Source: Owenia fusiformis (taxonomy: Eukaryota > Annelida > Polychaeta > Sabellida > Oweniidae). Taken from it: a DNA stretch of 64,000 bases. The DNA lies in contig CAIIXF020000001.1 of NCBI GenBank assembly GCA_903813345.2, positions 16,633,915-16,697,914 of the forward strand, written 5' to 3'. The translations under genes and the position numbers were made by a program. The notes under the pieces were generated by a model that was not told the origin of the DNA, searched no databases, and was given only the letters and a program-made list of their open reading frames with translations. The stretch's first letter is position 1. Each line of letters starts with the position of its first letter. Positions 61,101 to 64,000 of the stretch are shown piece after piece.

Positions 61101-62094
61101 TTTGGTTTGGTCAAATTTTGTATTTGAGCACCTTGTCTCAGCTCTTTATAACATCTTCATGTGAACACTTAGAGCTCAGCAGTGTTCACTTTTGACATGC
61201 GAGTTTCAATGTGTATTCATTGTAAAATTATTAATTATTTTCTTATTATTTTCAATTATTATCCAATTACTCAGATGCGAGTAGGTAGTTACCAGTTTCG
61301 CCACCAGGTGGCTGATTCGGTGGAATTAACATGGCAGGGTATTACAAAATTCCCTTTAACTTGAATATGGATCAGTTTTAGGGGTTCACTTTTCATATTA
61401 CCTTTATGTATCTGATAGTTATACAAATTAAAATATGTCCAGTAAAAGAAAATATTATCTACCCAACACAAGAAAAGATATTTCACTTTTTGTGGTTTTA
61501 CAACATGGGGTCTATGGGGAATCTCCCCAACCTAGAAGTCACATTTTCAAAGAATATAAATTTTCAAAGTTGATAAACTCTTTTCAAAACCACATTTCTA
61601 AATGTAATTTTACATGTAGATTCCAAATATGACATCAGTTTGACTTGAATTTTTAATGACGTAAATCAAGATTATTTCTACTCACATCTGGGATATTATG
61701 TCAGTAAGAGACTATACAACTCACCTCTTATGGGATGTAGATATCACATAAAAATGTATGTACCTGTTCATACACAACAGGTTGGCACAAACCCTGAGGC
61801 CATCTATCTTTTAGGGCTTGTTCTCTCATCTGAAGTTTTTTTCCATTAGATCTTTTAAAATTGATACAAACTTATGGCCAACTCTGTACATGCATGATGT
61901 TCATGACCTATACTATATTGCAAGAATTGACTTCCAGGTATGACAGTGTTGAGGAATTTCATGATGACGTCTATCTAGTATTTGACAACTGTAAGACTTT
62001 CAACGAAGATGACTCCGAAGTGGGAGACGCTGGTCACATTATGAGAAGATATTTTACAAAACGTTGGAAGGACATCACTGAAGACAGCGATTAA
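10046..62094 (+). CDS. BAZ2: BAZ2-type chromatin remodelling subunit (BAZ2A/BAZ2B/toutatis family), 34 coding exons
   Basis: Nuclear non-catalytic subunit of ISWI-type remodelling complexes; family members partner SMARCA5/SMARCA1, and BAZ2A (TIP5) is in NoRC. The spliced model is 2225 residues, close to vertebrate BAZ2B. Domains by approximate residue: Ser-rich and acidic stretches 149-325; AT-hook-like [11 protein letters not shown] about 430-443; acidic Ser/Asp stretch 605-655; TAM/MBD 680-765 ([17 protein letters not shown]); charged coiled coil 770-1008; DDT about 1012-1075; WHIM1-like in exon 23; WHIM2-like 1265-1320 ([22 protein letters not shown]); disordered linker 1325-1714; WHIM3-like 1717-1760; ERRYLKPP 1876-1883; PHD1 1974-2021; PHD2 2029-2070; AT-hook GRRGRKP about 2079; bromodomain 2126-2220 with WPF shelf and Asn 2196. 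Every exon has a GT donor and AG acceptor, and all phases agree. The family is certain; vertebrate BAZ2A versus BAZ2B is not a meaningful choice for a probable single-copy invertebrate gene. Confidence 0.95.
10457..10583. repeat. Degenerate tandem repeat, about 21 bp, about six units
   Basis: Units resemble CCCAGATCACATGAATCAAAT with substitutions. On the minus strand it produces the repetitive open frame 10468-10662, which is not a gene. Confidence 0.65.
10895..11396 (+). repeat. 41-bp minisatellite, about 12 units
   Basis: Near-identical units of CATCACCATATATCTATTCA plus 21 further bases ending TTTTCTTCAAG. No unit contains a plus-strand stop in any frame, so all three frames are open through it. 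It ends directly against copy B of the dispersed element. Confidence 0.95.
11400..11537 (+). mobile_element. GTCACCACC dispersed element, copy B
   Basis: CACCACCACAAGTGGTGACA at its start, TTTGGTGTTTGG in the middle, and AGGTGGGGTCATTTTGCATG at its end. Same strand as the other four copies. Confidence 0.8.
24060..24251 (+). CDS. BAZ2: BAZ2 exon 2 (residues 26-89), Pro/Gly/Phe-rich
   Basis: The acceptor is a tandem CAGCAG, so the exon may start at 24060 or 24063; both keep frame and differ by one residue. It encodes a low-complexity Gly/Pro/Phe segment ([23 protein letters not shown]) like the extreme N-terminus of vertebrate BAZ2B. The donor is GTAAGT, leaving one base. Confidence 0.85.
24366..24545. 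mobile_element. TA-flanked MITE with CAGTAAAACCTG ends (Tc1/mariner- or pogo-like)
   Basis: CAGTAAAACCTGTTTTAGTG at the left is matched in inverted order at the right, where the element ends ACAGGTTTTACTG. TA dinucleotides flank both ends (24364-24365, 24546-24547). Length 180 bp, no coding capacity. A diverged relative lies at about 32262-32420. Confidence 0.75.
24546..25329. other. Intron 2 sequence before the retrotransposon
   Basis: AT-rich, no feature seen apart from short open frames without protein character. Confidence 0.55.
25330..25566 (-). repeat. Split direct repeat B2
   Basis: 237 bp, matching 25872-26108 at a constant offset of 542 bases. It is the outer 3' end of the retrotransposon; a 37-bp spacer follows before A2. 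Confidence 0.9.
25604..25874 (-). repeat. Split direct repeat A2
   Basis: 271 bp, matching 31885-32155. It includes CTCTCGAGATC and CCTGGGATAACCGGGGTATG. Its inner end overlaps B1 by about 3 bp. Confidence 0.9.
25872..26108 (-). repeat. Split direct repeat B1
   Basis: Second copy of the 237-bp repeat, joined directly to A2. A CpG-rich palindrome CTCTCGCGAGAG follows at 26119-26130. Confidence 0.9.
26183..26300. repeat. Internal direct repeat of the retrotransposon, copy 1
   Basis: Shares CAATACATGAATACCAAA and GACAAATTAATGTAATGTAA with 28886-28984, with small gaps. The two copies bracket the pol region. Confidence 0.75.
26405..26545. repeat. Three direct repeats of about 50 bp (CTCGACACCTGT)
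   Basis: ATACTCGACACC recurs with GTCTGAG and TTTGGGG, directly downstream of the recombinase remnant on the minus strand. Confidence 0.7.
26544..27483 (-). pseudogene. Tyrosine recombinase remnant (retrotransposon integrase)
   Basis: Two open pieces: 27187-27483 resembles the N-terminal core-binding domain ([20 protein letters not shown]), and 26544-26828 holds the catalytic box with [19 protein letters not shown], a classic H-x-x-R motif. The C-terminal catalytic Tyr is not in frame with this box, and the pieces are separated by frameshifts or stops. Such recombinases integrate circular cDNA of DIRS-order elements. Confidence 0.85.
27628..27849 (-). pseudogene. RNase H domain remnant
   Basis: [13 protein letters not shown] carries the first catalytic Asp, and [12 protein letters not shown] carries a Glu in the position usual for DIRS-order RNase H. 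It lies between RT and the recombinase, as expected. Broken at both ends. Confidence 0.8.
27889..28385 (-). pseudogene. Reverse transcriptase remnant, palm deleted
   Basis: Upstream part: [15 protein letters not shown] and SPLFLVPK, then in another frame [12 protein letters not shown], typical of DIRS-order RT. A later part, [20 protein letters not shown] then PFGRSFI, matches the connection region. The central palm with the catalytic Asp pair appears missing after GKGCFL, so it is deleted, not merely frameshifted. Confidence 0.8.
28600..29383 (-). pseudogene. Gag-like protein remnant with zinc-knuckle-like end
   Basis: From a Met at 29383 ([16 protein letters not shown]) the minus strand encodes Pro/Ser/Thr-rich sequence through at least one frameshift, then [12 protein letters not shown] near 28690-28650, a short Cys/His cluster like the end of DIRS-order Gag. 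Function inferred from position and composition only. Confidence 0.55.
28886..28984. repeat. Internal direct repeat of the retrotransposon, copy 2
   Basis: Shorter partner of 26183-26300; same orientation, 2.7 kb away. Confidence 0.75.
29481..30068. repeat. 100-bp tandem array inside the retrotransposon
   Basis: Three nearly identical 100-bp units (TATGATGCCC recurs at 29491, 29591 and 29691), then four shorter, diverged units with TATGATAACCTTTAAG. It lies between the hydrolase remnant and gag, so it may be a leader or promoter-associated array. Confidence 0.85.
30223..30815 (-). pseudogene. SGNH/GDSL hydrolase-like remnant carried by the retrotransposon
   Basis: In broken frames the minus strand encodes a VSIIG/DSFVRK start (block I, GDS, with a frameshift inside) and then [15 protein letters not shown] (block II, G-x-N-D), followed by [15 protein letters not shown]. 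These are the landmarks of the SGNH hydrolase fold found in some retrotransposons. A C-terminal D-x-x-H pair was not clearly found. Confidence 0.6.
31885..32155 (-). repeat. Split direct repeat A1 (5' end of the element)
   Basis: 271-bp match to 25604-25874. It forms the far end of the element; flanking sequence GCCATGTTGC starts right after 32155. Confidence 0.9.
32262..32420. mobile_element. Diverged relative of the 24366 MITE
   Basis: AGTTAAACCTGTAAATGAAG, AACACCTCTC and AGTAAACACC resemble the left half of 24366-24545. The right end is not clear. Confidence 0.45.
32486..32662 (+). CDS. BAZ2: BAZ2 exon 3 (residues 90-148), contains AEWWR motif
   Basis: Acceptor gctaatag, donor GTAAGC. 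It encodes [13 protein letters not shown], matching the GAEWWR.TDAH motif of the BAZ2B N-terminus, then a Gly/Ala/Leu-rich stretch. This is the first strongly family-specific motif, and it anchors exons 1-3 to the same gene as the downstream domains. Confidence 0.88.
32663..33866 (+). other. BAZ2 intron 3
   Basis: 1.2 kb of AT-rich sequence between exons 3 and 4. No repeat or second gene seen. Confidence 0.6.
33867..34267 (+). CDS. BAZ2: BAZ2 exon 4 (residues 149-282), Ser/Thr-rich with basic NLS-like cluster
   Basis: Acceptor tatttcag, donor GTGAGA. It encodes a disordered Ser/Thr/Pro-rich region with PMNLS and a basic cluster DKRRKRSS that could act as a nuclear localisation signal. It ends in phase 0 after the residues ATNQ. 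Confidence 0.88.
34286..34378. mobile_element. Short repeat fragment with poly-G run
   Basis: GCCCGTATCCATTGG then a run of G, TTCCCCCATTAGCTACGTG and AACCCCCTCCCCTG. GC-rich and unlike the intron around it. It begins 19 nt after the exon 4 donor. Family not identified. Confidence 0.4.
34800..34928 (+). CDS. BAZ2: BAZ2 exon 5 (residues 283-325), acidic Ser/Asp/Glu tract
   Basis: Acceptor gtgcttcag. It encodes [19 protein letters not shown] followed by a Lys/Glu stretch. The donor GTTGGT is weak, but the exon is exactly 43 codons and joins phase-0 neighbours on both sides. BAZ2B has comparable acidic tracts here. Confidence 0.82.
35180..35563 (+). CDS. BAZ2: BAZ2 exon 6 (residues 326-453), Gln-rich with AT-hook
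   Basis: Acceptor gtcttgtag, donor GTACGT, 128 codons open throughout with no internal Met. It encodes a Gln/Ala/Lys-rich helix-forming stretch, then a Gly/Arg block ([19 protein letters not shown] about 35485-35530) that fits an extended AT-hook able to bind AT-rich minor groove. Confidence 0.88.
35674..35997 (+). CDS. BAZ2: BAZ2 exon 7 (residues 454-561), Lys/Gln-rich coiled coil
   Basis: Acceptor ttattatag, donor GTAAGT, 108 codons. Highly charged ([19 protein letters not shown]), a predicted long helix followed by Lys/Gln repeats ([15 protein letters not shown]). Confidence 0.88.
36357..36394. repeat. Perfect 16-bp inverted repeat with 6-nt loop at the duplication edge
   Basis: GATGTCACTTAGGAAA (36357-36372) is the reverse complement of TTTCCTAAGTGACATC (36379-36394). 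The same arms recur at the ends of the 1.37-kb units, so they may be the terminal repeats of the element that duplicated. Confidence 0.85.
37205..37592. repeat. 49-bp array CCCCTTGCTCGGGC / CTAGGCCCTCAAAGCC, first copy
   Basis: Alternating CCCCTTGCTCGGGCATTTAT and CTAGGCCCTCAAAGCCTTTT blocks with varied spacers; copied again at 38577-38970 with an extra GCGCCCCTTGCTCGG unit. Confidence 0.85.
38577..38970. repeat. 49-bp array, second copy
   Basis: Near-identical copy of 37205-37592 within the second duplicated unit, one 15-bp subunit longer. Confidence 0.85.
39380..39554 (+). CDS. BAZ2: BAZ2 exon 8 (residues 562-619), acidic Ser/Glu/Asp
   Basis: Acceptor attttatag, donor GTACTG. It encodes an acidic disordered segment ([27 protein letters not shown]). 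It follows the 3.4-kb intron holding the 1.37-kb tandem duplication. Confidence 0.85.
39651..40912. mobile_element. ATCCCACCGAAC-ended repeat element, about 1.26 kb
   Basis: ATCCCACCGAAC at the left end is matched by GTTCGGTGGGAT at the right end. Inside are about four diverged modules of roughly 150 bp, each with GATAACTCAAATACCAGT, GGATTTGGTTCAAATTTTAT and AAGATGGC..CTTAATTTC phrases, plus a GTCCGTCC run near the left end. Short open frames occur but show no conserved domain. It lies in BAZ2 intron 8. Confidence 0.7.
41222..41735 (+). repeat. 29/35-bp minisatellite directly upstream of exon 9
   Basis: About 15 units of TATTGGAAATTATACATTGC plus ATTGTATCA, with a longer form containing TTACTTGTATACA. 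It contains no AG dinucleotide and no plus-strand stop in any frame. It ends about 35 bp before the exon 9 acceptor. Confidence 0.95.
41770..41904 (+). CDS. BAZ2: BAZ2 exon 9 (residues 620-664), Ser/Asp/Asn-rich acidic tract
   Basis: Acceptor tatatccag, donor GTAAGA. It encodes [19 protein letters not shown], an acidic Ser tract like that before the BAZ2B TAM domain. Another AG at 41747-41748 (cttgacag) would add 21 nt, seven residues, in frame. The reading frame is open upstream through the whole minisatellite. Confidence 0.85.
42298..42525 (+). repeat. 27-bp minisatellite directly upstream of exon 10
   Basis: About eight units of ATTGCTTTAATCGAATGG plus AATAAACAT. Also free of AG dinucleotides (42284-42540). 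It ends 16 bp before the acceptor AG. Confidence 0.95.
42543..42612 (+). CDS. BAZ2: BAZ2 exon 10 (residues 665-687), start of TAM/MBD domain
   Basis: Acceptor atttgtag, donor GTAACT. It encodes [20 protein letters not shown], closely matching the BAZ2B entry into its TAM (MBD-like) domain. The acceptor directly follows a 27-bp minisatellite. Confidence 0.92.
42830..42941 (+). CDS. BAZ2: BAZ2 exon 11 (residues 688-725), TAM/MBD core
   Basis: Acceptor ctatttcag, donor GTAATT. It encodes [19 protein letters not shown] and then [18 protein letters not shown], the core beta-sheet and helix of the MBD-like TAM domain. BAZ2 TAM domains bind nucleic acid without classical methyl-CpG preference. Confidence 0.93.
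43308..43415 (+). CDS. BAZ2: BAZ2 exon 12 (residues 726-761), end of TAM/MBD
   Basis: Acceptor cattccag, donor GTGAGT, 36 codons. [20 protein letters not shown] continues the family pattern (YLSRNGI.D..R.NF.F). It completes the TAM fold. Confidence 0.92.
43738..43909 (+). CDS. BAZ2: BAZ2 exon 13 (residues 762-818), TAM end and coiled-coil start
   Basis: Acceptor accccag, donor GTACAA. It begins [20 protein letters not shown], then enters a basic helix with many Lys/Arg/Gln residues. Vertebrate BAZ2B has the corresponding long helix before DDT. Confidence 0.9.
44147..44239 (+). CDS. BAZ2: BAZ2 exon 14 (residues 819-849), coiled coil
   Basis: Acceptor tttacag, donor GTAGGA. A continuous charged helix ([19 protein letters not shown]). 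Phase 1 on both sides. Confidence 0.88.
44477..44592 (+). CDS. BAZ2: BAZ2 exon 15 (residues 850-888), coiled coil
   Basis: The acceptor is either tctatcag (44476) or gttgcag (44485). Both keep frame and differ by three residues. It encodes [20 protein letters not shown], followed by [10 protein letters not shown], aligned with the BAZ2B helix that ends LRAQQILE. Confidence 0.88.
44593..45858 (+). other. BAZ2 intron 15
   Basis: 1.27 kb, AT-rich; a run of nine G at about 45578-45587 is the only notable feature. Confidence 0.55.
45859..45924 (+). CDS. BAZ2: BAZ2 exon 16 (residues 889-910), coiled coil
   Basis: Acceptor catgtgtag with little pyrimidine tract, donor GTGGGT, 22 codons, phase 0 both sides. 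It encodes [20 protein letters not shown]. Confidence 0.82.
46465..46728. repeat. Degenerate TGTGACACA/ATGATATTAAAGTGTAACA repeat upstream of exon 17
   Basis: Irregular units of roughly 30-45 bp alternating TGTGACACATG and TTAAAGTGTAACA. It ends about 28 bp before the exon 17 acceptor. Confidence 0.75.
46756..46800 (+). CDS. BAZ2: BAZ2 exon 17 (residues 911-925), coiled-coil microexon
   Basis: Acceptor ggtttcag, donor GTATTA, 15 codons. [15 protein letters not shown] aligns with the BAZ2B stretch ending RRQQAVLLKHQ, which supports this small exon. A degenerate TGTGACACA repeat ends just upstream. Confidence 0.85.
46891..47038 (+). mobile_element. GTCACCACC dispersed element, copy C
   Basis: The clearest member: ATGTCACCACCAGAAGTGG then TGACATATTG at the start and GGTGGTGACATTTTGCAT at the end. 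The outer ATGTCACCACC is the reverse complement of GGTGGTGACAT, so it has short terminal inverted repeats plus an internal start hairpin. Confidence 0.85.
47740..47826. repeat. Short GC-rich repeat GGTGCCGGAAC / GGTGTCGAAA
   Basis: Several near-copies of an 11-bp motif in otherwise AT-rich intron 17. Origin unknown. Confidence 0.5.
48202..48243 (+). CDS. BAZ2: BAZ2 exon 18 (residues 926-939), 14-codon exon resembling exon 19
   Basis: Acceptor tgctgctcag, donor GTAAGT, phase 0 both sides. It encodes [14 protein letters not shown], clearly similar to the first half of exon 19 ([15 protein letters not shown]). Fourteen residues are two heptads, so inclusion or skipping would not disturb coiled-coil register. 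It may be a cassette exon or an alternative to exon 19. Confidence 0.7.
48845..48930. repeat. TTAACCCTT inverted ends, possible transposon relic
   Basis: GGTTAACCCTTGCATG on the left and AAGGGTTAA on the right are inverted and TTAA-flanked, resembling piggyBac ends, but the unit is only about 85 bp. Confidence 0.25.
49280..50590 (+). repeat. 49-bp minisatellite, about 26 units, in intron 18
   Basis: Units read AAGCTTGCTCATCGTTGG, ACTAAGCTTACTGTTCAACT, then GGCAGACAACT. Each has two HindIII sites (AAGCTT). Units are nearly uniform in the middle and more varied at the left edge. It separates the similar exons 18 and 19. Confidence 0.97.
50854..50995 (+). mobile_element. GTCACCACC dispersed element, copy D
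   Basis: ATGTCACCACCAGAAATGG start and GGCAGGTGGTGATATTTTGC end; TTTGGTGTCTGTAACAAA in the body as in copy C. Confidence 0.85.
51472..51537 (+). CDS. BAZ2: BAZ2 exon 19 (residues 940-961), coiled coil
   Basis: Acceptor ttgttacag, donor GTTAGT, 22 codons. [20 protein letters not shown] is nearly the BAZ2B sequence [20 protein letters not shown], so this is the orthologous constitutive exon. Confidence 0.92.
51973..52113 (+). CDS. BAZ2: BAZ2 exon 20 (residues 962-1008), end of coiled coil
   Basis: Acceptor cttgtag, donor GTATCT, 47 codons. It encodes [15 protein letters not shown] and [19 protein letters not shown], matching the BAZ2B stretch LEMAKELKKPNEDM that leads into the DDT domain. Confidence 0.92.
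52475..52586 (+). CDS. BAZ2: BAZ2 exon 21 (residues 1009-1045), DDT domain start
   Basis: Acceptor gatttcag, donor [26 protein letters not shown] precedes [11 protein letters not shown]. The DDT module of BAZ proteins contacts the ISWI ATPase. A GTCACCACC dispersed element lies 26 nt inside the following intron. Confidence 0.93.
52612..52740 (+). mobile_element. GTCACCACC dispersed element, copy E
   Basis: ATGTCACCACCACAAATTG start, TTTGGTGTTCAGTGATTGG body and GATGGTGACATTTTGAATG end. It begins 26 nt after the exon 21 donor. Confidence 0.8.
53068..53210 (+). CDS. BAZ2: BAZ2 exon 22 (residues 1046-1093), DDT domain
   Basis: Acceptor atttcag, donor [26 protein letters not shown] matches the BAZ2B DDT core (LQEGLLN). 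It ends phase 0 after PNPKE. Confidence 0.93.
53434..53726 (+). CDS. BAZ2: BAZ2 exon 23 (residues 1094-1190), post-DDT/WHIM1-like helix region
   Basis: Acceptor tttcatag, donor [26 protein letters not shown], then [20 protein letters not shown] and RRDKW-like [13 protein letters not shown] follow BAZ2B closely. These helices belong to the DDT-WHIM fold. Confidence 0.93.
54009..54201 (+). CDS. BAZ2: BAZ2 exon 24 (residues 1191-1255), acidic linker
   Basis: Acceptor ttctgcag, donor GTATGT. It continues [14 protein letters not shown] and then a Gly/Ser/acidic linker ([19 protein letters not shown]) similar to the BAZ2B linker before WHIM2. Confidence 0.9.
54401..55778 (+). CDS. BAZ2: BAZ2 exon 25 (residues 1256-1714), WHIM2 plus long disordered linker
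   Basis: The largest exon, 1378 nt. It starts with helix [15 protein letters not shown] and [19 protein letters not shown] then HCGGIFVEG, the WHIM2/WSTF-type core. The rest is disordered Ser/Asn/Lys sequence with two short motifs: [16 protein letters not shown] (about 1557-1572, DNA 55304 on) and PLDLS (1646-1650, DNA 55571-55585). Acceptor tttttttcag, donor GTAGGG. Confidence 0.94.
56097..56255 (+). CDS. BAZ2: BAZ2 exon 26 (residues 1715-1767), WHIM3-like motif
   Basis: Acceptor attattccag, donor [26 protein letters not shown] then [15 protein letters not shown] matches BAZ2B GWWRI.DPEDLKALL..LH.RGIREKALQK.I.K. In ISWI complexes WHIM segments are proposed to position linker DNA. Confidence 0.94.
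56657..56835 (+). CDS. BAZ2: BAZ2 exon 27 (residues 1768-1827)
   Basis: Acceptor ctttttag, donor GTAAGT. It ends [18 protein letters not shown], matching BAZ2B VEDLERRVASASLQVKGW across the next junction. Confidence 0.92.
56982..57290. mobile_element. Foldback element in intron 27
   Basis: The left hairpin has arms GGGTAATATTGTCGAATAC.. (56982-57005) and ..GTATTCGACGATATTACCC (57059-57082), nearly perfect over 24 bp, with further pairing of CTAGGCACAAA and TTTGTGCCTAG inside. A second inverted pair, ATTCGAACATG near 57103 and CATGTTCGAATTTCGAATCA near 57266, follows. Confidence 0.75.
57385..57557 (+). CDS. BAZ2: BAZ2 exon 28 (residues 1828-1884)
   Basis: Acceptor ttttttcag, donor GTATGT, phase 2. 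It begins GWKLPP and ends [14 protein letters not shown], the conserved [12 protein letters not shown] block before the PHD region. The following intron holds the repeated acceptor array. Confidence 0.92.
57675..58337 (+). repeat. 47-bp tandem array that repeats the intron 28/exon 29 acceptor boundary
   Basis: AG acceptors fall at 57803, 57850, 57897, 57944, 57991, 58038, 58085, 58132, 58179, 58226, 58273 and 58320 (last base), exactly 47 bp apart; three degenerate ones lie upstream (about 57686, 57723, 57766). Each unit is about 30 bp of intron tail (CATTTACCTTGTTTTACAG) plus 17 bp identical or nearly identical to the first exon 29 bases (TACAACAATTGACCTCA). Only the last acceptor gives the right frame. 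Confidence 0.97.
58321..58585 (+). CDS. BAZ2: BAZ2 exon 29 (residues 1885-1973), preceded by repeated acceptors
   Basis: The acceptor gttttacag at 58320 is the last of an array of near-identical acceptors spaced 47 bp apart. It is chosen because it joins exon 28 in phase and reads [10 protein letters not shown]; the first 17 exon bases are themselves the repeated sequence. It ends [16 protein letters not shown], nearly the BAZ2B sequence. Donor GTAAGT. Confidence 0.9.
58773..58862 (+). CDS. BAZ2: BAZ2 exon 30 (residues 1974-2003), PHD finger 1, first half
   Basis: Acceptor ttttttag, donor GTATGC, 30 codons. It encodes [19 protein letters not shown]: the first two Cys pairs and the His/Cys pair of a C4HC3 PHD finger. 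Family PHD fingers read the unmodified histone H3 tail. Confidence 0.95.
58863..60019 (+). other. BAZ2 intron 30
   Basis: Carries the foldback pair at 59330-59640. No second gene seen. Confidence 0.6.
59330..59640. mobile_element. Inverted-repeat element (MITE relic) in intron 30
   Basis: The left arm has AATCACACTAC, TACAGGGTACGG and AGTTGCAAATGGAG; the right arm has these in inverted order as CTCCATTTGCAACTTCCCTG and TAGTAGTGTGAGAAT. The arms are about 75 bp with gaps. No target duplication was recognised. Confidence 0.6.
60020..60232 (+). CDS. BAZ2: BAZ2 exon 31 (residues 2004-2074), PHD1 end and complete PHD finger 2
   Basis: Acceptor tatttcag, donor GTATGT. The first part, [12 protein letters not shown], closes PHD1. 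Then a second full zinc pattern follows: CVVC, nine residues, CDNC, four residues, HIDC, and CATC (residues 2029-2070). Vertebrate BAZ2A and BAZ2B as I know them have one PHD finger here. Confidence 0.92.
60489..60643 (+). CDS. BAZ2: BAZ2 exon 32 (residues 2075-2125), AT-hook and linker
   Basis: Acceptor attatacag, donor [17 protein letters not shown] has the Gly-Arg-x-Arg/Lys-Pro shape of an AT-hook. It is followed by a Thr/Asp/Ser linker to the bromodomain. Confidence 0.9.
60931..61074 (+). CDS. BAZ2: BAZ2 exon 33 (residues 2126-2173), bromodomain N-terminal half
   Basis: Acceptor atattccag, donor [25 protein letters not shown] carries the WPF shelf, and [18 protein letters not shown] covers the ZA loop end and helix A. 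Nearly identical in order to the BAZ2B bromodomain. Confidence 0.95.
61938..62094 (+). CDS. BAZ2: BAZ2 exon 34 (residues 2174-2225), bromodomain C-terminal half and stop
   Basis: Acceptor acttccag. [20 protein letters not shown] includes Asn 2196, the position that holds acetyl-lysine in BAZ2 bromodomains. The protein ends shortly after the last helix, as in vertebrates. Stop TAA 62092-62094. Confidence 0.95.
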
Positions 62095-64000
62095 TACAAT
62101 ATTGGCCAGCAGTTCACATTATATGGATTCAACAAGAGAATATGTAACAAAACAAATTTTTAATGTAAAGTAATATTGGGTTGTCTCTAGAAAGCCCAAG
62201 GTAACATTTACGAGTATTGTGCCTGTGGAGTTCATTCTTTGGACAGAATTTGTATTTCCATAAACAATTTTTCGCATCGGGTAATGATGCCCTCAAAAAG
62301 CAGGGCTATTTAGGATAAACTGAGGACTGAAGAAAGGTATTTATATTATGGAGGATCCATGTTTAAAGTTATTTATGAATGGTGATCTTGTTGATCATCA
62401 TACAGTAGACAGTGATATGCTCTCTACCTGTTATTTATGCTAACCTTTGCCAAATTCTTAGATTTTCATTCAACCACACATGGGGATGGAAGCCCCACTA
62501 TCTCTTGTATTTTATATTTTTATTTTCCGGGAGTTTTCATGATAATTAATTCTAAAATATGTGAGAAATGTACTCGTTTATCCAATGAAAGTATTTTTAC
62601 CTGTCGTGTACAACTTATTGATGCAAAAAGTACAATATTTTATCTTGCTCAAATGAATTTTGTTTAATACTGAGTCGTGTATACAATGTATGTCAAATCA
62701 TGAAATCATATGAGTTACCTAACATAGAAATGAAGGTAAAGAAAATAGGTGTTCACACATTTTGATCTCATTTGTCACGTTGCGCAATGCAATGACAATA
62801 TGTTACATAGATCAAGAAAAAACGATTTAATCAATGCCTCAGCATTACATATTGTTGTACGTTTGCTGATAGATTTTCAGTTGAATTTTTAAACTCTTAT
62901 TCATGTTTTAGAATTTTTGTGTATAGGAATCAATGATGGTCAGTTGGACATAATTTGACTTGAATCATTTGATATGATCTTTATATTATACTTTATATAT
63001 ATATATATTTATATGTCATTAACAAAGTAGCTCAGATAAAGCTTGTTGAAATGTACATTAGATAGATTTTAATTTATTGTTATTTAACTGTATACAGTGT
63101 TTTGAAAGCCAATTGGATTGGAGGAGTTGATTGTTGAAATCATCTCAAAAAGAGATATACAGTATAGCTGTTTAGAAAACTTTTAAACTAACTTTAGTAT
63201 TAGGTAAAGTCTGTAATTGCACTGTAGTTTTACTCAGTATTTCCAGTCAGTTTGACAAAGATTAACATTTCCTGTAGTCTCCACAGTTGCTTCTTATGTG
63301 TTTATATGAAGTCAATGATTGCATAATGAAGTCTATTCTACAGCCCTTAGATTTTACAACTAGTTGGGTTATCCATCCAATTTAAAGGAATAAGAAATTA
63401 GAAATTAATTTGAATGTTATCTAGAGGCTGTCAGTGTCTAGGTGTACTCCCCATTTTATTTAACAAATTTTTATTGGGTAAAAATAACTATTCACATTCG
63501 TTAGATTATACTTTTCACTAATTCTCTGAGATAATTCGTCGCATGAGAATAACTTTGTACTATCTCACATTTTTACGGAACTGAGAAATCAAGGTTTGAA
63601 AGTTTAGAGGTCTGTATCTTACTTAGTATTGCTATGTGAAACTTGATTTTTTGTATGTCACCTGGTCTCACCCTAGAGATATCTTATATGAAATATCATA
63701 CCTTGAAACAATTTACAAGATCCTTTTTTAAAACTATGGAAATGGAGTTGATACAATTTCCCGCCGGAATAACAGCTTATTTCTAATTTCAAATTGTCAT
63801 ATCTGATATCAACTGTTTCAACCAATCAACTCTCTAAGAATTGGTCATGTGACTTGCAAAACTTATAACAAAAATTATATATATAAAATTAAATATTAAA
63901 ACAAAGTATGCCAATATGCATGTTATTGTATCTAGAATGAAAAATAATGTTTTGCTTTGTAAAAAGGTCTTCAAAAACCAAAGAATATTATTTAATAAAA
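62095..64000 (+). other. BAZ2: BAZ2 3' untranslated region
   Basis: No open coding sequence of note follows the stop. The stretch is AT-rich, with a short (TA)n run at about 62994-63010 and no AATAAA until the last bases of the window, so the UTR probably runs about 1.9 kb. The cleavage site would lie just past the window. Confidence 0.6.
63994..63999 (+). terminator. Candidate polyadenylation signal AATAAA
   Basis: The only AATAAA I see downstream of the BAZ2 stop. An ATTAAA variant lies at 63895-63900. Which one is used cannot be told without the sequence beyond the window. Confidence 0.45.

Noticed and set aside
62994-63010. (TA)n run in the 3' UTR
   Set aside because: Ordinary short microsatellite.
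1-64000. tRNA, rRNA or snRNA genes
   Set aside because: No cloverleaf with A/B boxes or other known RNA gene was recognised by eye; a covariance-model scan would be needed to exclude them.

Overview
The window is animal nuclear DNA: AT-rich, intron-rich, with GT-AG splice sites, no bacterial operon structure, and many short transposons and minisatellites. It is dominated by one large plus-strand gene, a BAZ2-type chromatin remodelling subunit (BAZ2A/BAZ2B; toutatis in Drosophila). I could trace 34 coding exons from the ATG at 10046 to the TAA at 62094. All splice phases close and total 6678 nt, or 2225 codons plus stop. The domain order is: Ser-rich/acidic N-terminus, AT-hook, TAM/MBD, long charged coiled coil, DDT, WHIM-type motifs, disordered linker, PHD finger, second PHD finger, AT-hook, bromodomain. 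The organism is probably a marine lophotrochozoan, most likely a bivalve mollusc. That is inference from the single BAZ2 gene with very long introns and from the repeat types, and was not checked by a search.

Layout. 1-10 kb is upstream sequence. It holds a possible small exon (478-665), a 51-bp inverted copy of part of it (2438-2488), a TTAA-flanked piggyBac-like MITE, a palindromic CGCAGGTG repeat cluster, a hAT-like MITE with an 8-bp target duplication, and a possible untranslated first exon ending at a strong donor at 5748/5749. 10-24 kb is BAZ2 exon 1 and a 13.9-kb intron with a 41-bp minisatellite. 24-32.5 kb is exon 2 and an intron carrying a decayed minus-strand tyrosine-recombinase retrotransposon (25330-32155). 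Its ends form split direct repeats in the order A1-ORFs-B1-A2-B2, and it carries remnants of gag, RT, RNase H, tyrosine recombinase and an SGNH hydrolase, which best fits a Ngaro-like element. 32.5-62 kb is exons 3-34, with introns loaded with minisatellites, a 1.37-kb near-perfect tandem duplication, foldback elements and five same-strand copies of a short dispersed element. 62-64 kb is the 3' UTR, with AATAAA at the window's last bases.

The most unusual local structure is upstream of exon 29. A 47-bp tandem array there repeats the intron/exon boundary itself, giving at least 11 evenly spaced decoy splice acceptors before the real one. Two other minisatellites, just before exons 9 and 10, are free of AG dinucleotides and so add no decoys. 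Other points of interest are a 14-codon exon (18) that resembles the start of exon 19, a complete second PHD finger, a PLDLS (CtBP-type) motif, and a conserved WF..LPR.PCD motif in the disordered linker.
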